Origin: Bryobacterales bacterium
Lineage (GTDB): Bacteria; Acidobacteriota; Terriglobia; Bryobacterales; Bryobacteraceae
NCBI GenBank assembly: GCA_003163855.1
Contig: PLRJ01000043.1
Span: forward strand, 1,911-35,591
Direction of reading: 5' to 3'
Length of the DNA stretch: 33,681 nt
Both the position numbers and the translations under genes were made by a program. Positions 29,824 to 33,681 of this stretch are shown piece after piece (the stretch's first letter is position 1; each line of letters begins with the position of its first letter). Below the pieces are notes generated by a model. It was given only the letters and a program-made list of their open reading frames with translations, was not told the DNA's origin and searched no databases.

Positions 29824-32800
29824 CTAGAAGACCAGCTTCGCCGAGAATTGCAACTGCCGCGCGGTGTACAGGCCATTCGACGCGGAAGAAGCCGTAGGCG
29901 CTTCAAAGGCTGCGTTGGGAATAATGCAACCGTTGCTGCCCGCCGCTATACTGGCCGGACAACCCGATCCGCCAACCGCCGTATAGTTAAACGCAGTCGT
30001 ATTAACCGAGCTGATGTTTGTATGGTTGAAGATATTGAACGCTTCAGCCAGGAACTGCAGTTTGAAATTCTCATGCAGGGTGAACTGCCGCATAGCGCGG
30101 AAATCGACCTGATAGAGCGAAGGTCCAATGAAAACATTGCGTCCAAGTTGCGGAGGACGGCCGCCAGTAGTGCCGCCGGTGTTGGTGATTTCGCCGCCGG
30201 TGACGCCGGAATCTACGCCACCCGATGGGAAGCCACTGATGGTTACGAACAGCGGCTGGCCGCTGGCGAAAGTACCGACGCTCGAAAATGAGTAGCCATC
30301 CAGGAGGAGCCGCAATGCTTTGTTCTGAAGGCTGTGCGCGTATGGAGGCGCCCAAACCACGCTTGCCACTAGCCGGTGTTTCTGATTCAAATCGGAGAGT
30401 GACTCTTCCTGCTTCTGATTCTTGGGATCGAGCGGCGGGTCGGTGCCAAAGAAGGTGCCGTTGGCGCCGGCGACCGCGCCGTCATCTTCCGCCTTGCTGA
30501 ACGTGTAGTTAATGACTGCTTCCACGCCATGCGCCATCGGTTTGCGCAGCGTTACTACCAGGGCGTTGTAAATGGAGTTGGCGATGCTGTAGCCATTCAA
30601 AATGGAACCCGTGGCCGGATTAAGACGCGTTGTATAGAACGGAACCGTAATGGTCTGCGCTATGGCACCGCTGGCGTTGAGTATGTCGTAGGTATGCGTG
30701 GTGGTGGCCGGAGCTATATTCGCGTCGGTGAACACGGGCAGGTGCAAGCCGCGGCTGAACAAATAGCCGGTGGATAAAGCCAAGCCTCCAGGCAACTGCT
30801 GTTCCACCGTGAACTCGGCTTCATGAACCAGGGGATTCACGAAATCGGGAGTCAGGCCGTGTGCCAACTGCGTTCCCGCTGGAGGTGTGAACGGCACCAC
30901 GGTTGGTGTAAGCGCACCCGCAAACGGAGCCTGCGGCGCCGGCCCCGGAGGAGTGAATATCAGGTTGGGAAAGGCGAGCGCGGGACACGACGTTGGGGTG
31001 CAGTTGAACGTCTGCTGGTAAACGCCATTTTCAACGCGCAGCGCATAGAAAGTGCTGTTCGATGTCTTGCCGTAGAACATTCCGTAGCCGGTGCGGATCA
31101 CCGTTTTCGGAAAAGGATTCCAGGCGATACCGATGCGCGGGCCGAAGTTGTTTTTGTCGATATTCAGCGTGCTGGTATATAGAGTGGTGAGAGGCGTCAA
31201 CGTGTTTGGCTTCGGAGGTTGCGGCACATCCTGCAGCTCATAACGAACGCCCAGGTTCAGTGTCAGCGTCGGAAGCACTTTCCAACTGTCTTCGAAGAAA
31301 CCGGCGTAGTCATCGTCATGGAAGTCATCGCGGCCCACACCGGTTATCGGATCGGTCACCTGGGTGAAAGAACTGAAGTGGCGGCCGGTCAAGCCGTCCC
31401 CTTTATTGATGCCGTAGATATCCAGAACCCAGTTATTGAAGGCCGTCTGAGCGGCGCCAGAGTAGCTATAAACTCCGCCGCCCTGAAACAGGTTCACCGC
31501 CACTTCGTGAATGATGTTGATGTCGAAGCCCACCTTCATCTGGTGCTTGCCTCTTGAAATGGACAGGGTGTCGGCAAACTGGTTGCGCGTCTCATCGGGG
31601 AAAGCGGGCCGCGGCAATGCATTGGGCATGCCATAAGTCATGACGCTGGCGATAGAGATGCTGGGACCGCCAAAGTTTGCGCCGGTCACTTCATCGTCGA
31701 CGCCCCACTGATAACGGAAGTTGTTCACCATAGTCGGCGTGAGAGTGGAATCCCAGTTGGTGACGAAGAAGCGTTCATGCAGCACAATTGGTCCATTTGT
31801 GGTAACCGAGCTGTTGTTATAGGTAGTGCCCGAGCTATAGGAGTTGGGCGCGTGATAATCGTCCAGATCAAAAGCGGCGCTTACGTGATTTGTCGAGTTC
31901 GCATAGTAGTCGAGTTTGCCGAACCCGATATCATTAACACCCGAGCGAGGATAGGATCCGACCAGCGAGGCCAAGTAGTTGTTAGCCGCCGAGCACTGAC
32001 CGGCTGTAACCTGCGTTGGACAAGTGAGTGGAAAGGTCGCAGAACTGGTGTAGGTGATGGGGAAAACCTTGCGAGAGCCGTCGTAGTTCAGAAAATAAAA
32101 CAGCTTGTCCTTAATGATGGCTCCTCCGACGCTGCCTCCGAACTGTTGCTGCTGCTTGACCGACTGCGAGTAAATTCCTTTGGATTTGTTGTAGGAGTCC
32201 AGAGCATTTAAGGAGGGATAGCGAAGGTAATAAAACAAGTCGCCGTGAATGCTATTCGTGCCGGATTTCGTGACGGCGTTCACCACGCCCCCGGCCGCCT
32301 GCCCGAACTCGGCGCTGTAGTTGCTGGTGCTGACTTGAAATTCCTGCAAAGCATCCAGGCTGTAGATGTAAGGCACGCCGGTGGTGGCGGCGCTGCGGCC
32401 GCGCGCTTCGGAGAAGAATGCCTGATTGTTGTTGGCGCCGTCAACGGAATTGTTGTTGTACAGTCCGGATATGCCTCGATAGGAAACCAGCGCGCCATCG
32501 GTGGTGACACCAGGCGTCAGCAGCACAAAGTTGTCCCAGCGCCGCCCAAGGGTCGGCAGGTTCTTCACCAGGTTCTGGTCCACCACCTGTGATTGTTCGG
32601 TCTTCTCGGTATCCACCACCGGACCTTCACCGGTAACGGTCACCGTCTCCTGCGTCGTTTTCACCGGCAGTTGCAAACTGATGGTGAGCGTTTGTCCAAC
32701 TTCAAGCGTCAATCCCTCGCGCACAATTTTGGCGAAGCCTGTCTTGTTGACGGTAACGTCATAGTGGCCCGGCGTCAGAAAGGTGGCGTTATAGATACCG

Positions 32801-33009
32801 TCGGAATTTGTGGTGGTTGTGCGATCGACACCGGTGTCCGTACTGTGCACAATGACGGTGGCCGCGGGCACCACGGCGCCGGAGGAATCGGTTATGGTAC
32901 CGCTGATAGTTCCTGCCGCCGCAGTTTGGGCATTGGCTCTGACGCCGAAGGTTAAAGCCGCACTGAACAGCAGGAGCGCGGAGACGGCCTTGCAAAAATA
33001 GTTTTTCAT
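29824..33009 (-). CDS. TonB-dependent receptor with carboxypeptidase-regulatory-like domain (Oar-like)
   Basis: A 1061-residue outer-membrane protein. Signal peptide about residues 1-27 (MKNYFCKAVSALLLFSAALT); carboxypeptidase-regulatory-like Ig fold about 33-115 (GTISGTITDSSGAVVPAATV); a TonB-box-like ETVTVTGEG; plug about 120-240; beta-barrel to the C-terminus, which ends in KLVF with the terminal aromatic of outer-membrane barrels. This Oar-type architecture is greatly expanded in Acidobacteriota and is thought to import or sense large organic substrates. I chose ATG 33009, which starts a good signal peptide with AGGA just upstream; a start at 33111 would add 34 residues before it. Next to the secreted peptidases, it may take up peptides. 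An extended -10 lies about 75 bases upstream. Confidence 0.9.
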   Translation of the reverse strand: MKNYFCKAVSALLLFSAALTFGVRANAQTAAAGTISGTITDSSGAVVPAATVIVHSTDTGVDRTTTTNSDGIYNATFLTPGHYDVTVNKTGFAKIVREGLTLEVGQTLTISLQLPVKTTQETVTVTGEGPVVDTEKTEQSQVVDQNLVKNLPTLGRRWDNFVLLTPGVTTDGALVSYRGISGLYNNNSVDGANNNQAFFSEARGRSAATTGVPYIYSLDALQEFQVSTSNYSAEFGQAAGGVVNAVTKSGTNSIHGDLFYYLRYPSLNALDSYNKSKGIYSQSVKQQQQFGGSVGGAIIKDKLFYFLNYDGSRKVFPITYTSSATFPLTCPTQVTAGQCSAANNYLASLVGSYPRSGVNDIGFGKLDYYANSTNHVSAAFDLDDYHAPNSYSSGTTYNNSSVTTNGPIVLHERFFVTNWDSTLTPTMVNNFRYQWGVDDEVTGANFGGPSISIASVMTYGMPNALPRPAFPDETRNQFADTLSISRGKHQMKVGFDINIIHEVAVNLFQGGGVYSYSGAAQTAFNNWVLDIYGINKGDGLTGRHFSSFTQVTDPITGVGRDDFHDDDYAGFFEDSWKVLPTLTLNLGVRYELQDVPQPPKPNTLTPLTTLYTSTLNIDKNNFGPRIGIAWNPFPKTVIRTGYGMFYGKTSNSTFYALRVENGVYQQTFNCTPTSCPALAFPNLIFTPPGPAPQAPFAGALTPTVVPFTPPAGTQLAHGLTPDFVNPLVHEAEFTVEQQLPGGLALSTGYLFSRGLHLPVFTDANIAPATTTHTYDILNASGAIAQTITVPFYTTRLNPATGSILNGYSIANSIYNALVVTLRKPMAHGVEAVINYTFSKAEDDGAVAGANGTFFGTDPPLDPKNQKQEESLSDLNQKHRLVASVVWAPPYAHSLQNKALRLLLDGYSFSSVGTFASGQPLFVTISGFPSGGVDSGVTGGEITNTGGTTGGRPPQLGRNVFIGPSLYQVDFRAMRQFTLHENFKLQFLAEAFNIFNHTNISSVNTTAFNYTAVGGSGCPASIAAGSNGCIIPNAAFEAPTASSASNGLYTARQLQFSAKLVF

Positions 33010-33083
33010 TCGTGTCCTGAAAAGGTGTTGTCTAAGCCGGGCTACAAGGGCGGTGATCGGAACCAGACTGGGGTTAGAAGGTG

Positions 33084-33092
33084 AGTATACCA
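33084..33092 (-). promoter_or_regulatory. Extended -10 promoter element for the TonB receptor gene
   Basis: On the minus strand TGGTATACT is an extended -10 (TGn plus TATACT). The -35 is weak, as is common with extended -10 elements. Transcription would start about 70 bases before the receptor ATG. The remaining bases up to 33201 hold no gene. Confidence 0.4.
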
Positions 33093-33201
33093 GCCTTGTA
33101 GTAGAAGACATATTACAAACAAGTCAAAGCGCGAAGAGAATCCCCGGTTTGGGCGCAATTTGGGTGCGGTACTGGTTCGAACGGGTGCCTTTGGACGCCG
33201 A

Positions 33202-33681
33202 TCAGGCAGCCTTTTTGCCTATTGGCGGCCAGATCTCGGGGTGTTCGGGGCGGTGTATCTCGTCTTGATCCCTCAGAATCTTCATTTGGCGGCTGCTCAA
33301 CTCCAGATCTTTGAGTTGAAGGAAGTTGTTGTGGCGGTCTACGCGTCGTTTTTCCGATTCAAAGCCAAATTCGATCTTTTGCCTTGTGGATCTTAGCTTT
33401 AGCAGGTCTGCGAGGCACTTGTGAAAGGCTCGTTCATGCGTTGTTGCGTAGCGGAGATAGAGGGCGAAGAGCTTTTGATCGGAAATTTCTCCGGTTTCCT
33501 GGTTGAAGGCGGTCTCCTGGAGGCGGTTGGCGCGGTCGAGGAGCCAGCGGTGCTGGGCCATGCTGGTGACCAGTAGTGTTTCGGTCGTGCCGGTTGGTTT
33601 GTGATCGGTCGTGAGTTGGTGAAGGAGATCGTCGTAGGCGGCCTGGTTTTCGCAGGCGAGGACGCGGAAGGTGTTTGGGTT
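33202..33681 (-). CDS. Hypothetical protein, C-terminal part (cut by window edge)
   Basis: The minus-strand frame is open from the window edge to the stop at 33202 and gives 159 residues beginning NPNTFRVLACENQAAYDDLL. I see HQLTTDHKPTGTTETLLVTS, then MAQHRWLLDRANRLQETAF, and a basic, helical C-terminus. The pattern resembles a family of hypothetical proteins that is multicopy in Solibacter-like Acidobacteriota; their N-terminus usually carries an STGPRT-type motif and RHGL, which would lie off the window. The function is unknown. An internal ATG at 33561 is not needed as a start because the frame continues upstream. This family memory supports the taxonomic guess but was not checked by search. 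Confidence 0.7.
   Translation of the reverse strand, partial: NPNTFRVLACENQAAYDDLLHQLTTDHKPTGTTETLLVTSMAQHRWLLDRANRLQETAFNQETGEISDQKLFALYLRYATTHERAFHKCLADLLKLRSTRQKIEFGFESEKRRVDRHNNFLQLKDLELSSRQMKILRDQDEIHRPEHPEIWPPIGKKAA

Noticed and set aside
33010..33111. Longer TonB receptor start at 33111
   Set aside because: It would put 34 residues before a clean signal peptide and remove the AGGA-ATG arrangement at 33009.

Overview
The window reads as a chromosomal segment of an Acidobacteriota member, probably of the Bryobacterales/Solibacter type. This is inferred from gene content: a large TonB-dependent receptor with an N-terminal carboxypeptidase-regulatory-like domain, many secreted peptidases (M2, two S9, one tricorn-like S41), a DUF4142 protein, a Pal lipoprotein, and the tail of a hypothetical protein family that I recall as multicopy in Solibacter-like genomes. 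Both ends are cut inside genes: rplA on the left, a hypothetical gene on the right. I saw no tRNA, rRNA, CRISPR array, insertion sequence or phage gene.

Layout. 1-764: the start of rplA (ribosomal protein L1) on the minus strand with its own promoter. Where rplK would be expected there is instead a decayed VapBC-type toxin-antitoxin pair. 893-4120: a PHS-type MFS transporter, divergent from a secreted M2 (ACE-like) peptidase. 4240-5792: an envelope cluster on the minus strand (Pal lipoprotein, small secreted protein, DUF4142 protein). 6020-8000: a NarL-type histidine kinase and its LuxR-type response regulator, followed at once by a second decayed toxin-antitoxin pair (DUF433/DUF5615 type). 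8318-10990: a TetR repressor divergent from an NmrA-like reductase and a SAM methyltransferase, with two matching palindromes over the tetR promoter. 11177-13429: an AssT-type arylsulfotransferase starting at TTG, and a small ASCH-domain protein.

13545-19125 is a compact plus-strand run: secreted DPP4-like S9 peptidase, APC permease, glutamine-synthetase-like ligase, isochorismatase-fold hydrolase. This is the best candidate for a little-described pathway (peptide or amine uptake, gamma-glutamylation, amide hydrolysis). The ligase appears to lack the flap glutamate that handles ammonia in true glutamine synthetases, and the permease has an anomalous start. 19301-23110 is a 1269-residue hybrid kinase with two complete kinase cores around one receiver. 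23105-33009 holds an NADP-dependent oxidoreductase, a secreted tricorn-like protease, a second S9 peptidase and the TonB receptor.

The secreted peptidases, the TonB receptor and the permease together fit a protein- and peptide-scavenging lifestyle. Two convergent gene pairs (23105-23110 and 27412-27420) overlap by a few bases at their stop codons. The two toxin-antitoxin remnants carry frameshifts that look recent, because the reading frames are otherwise intact.
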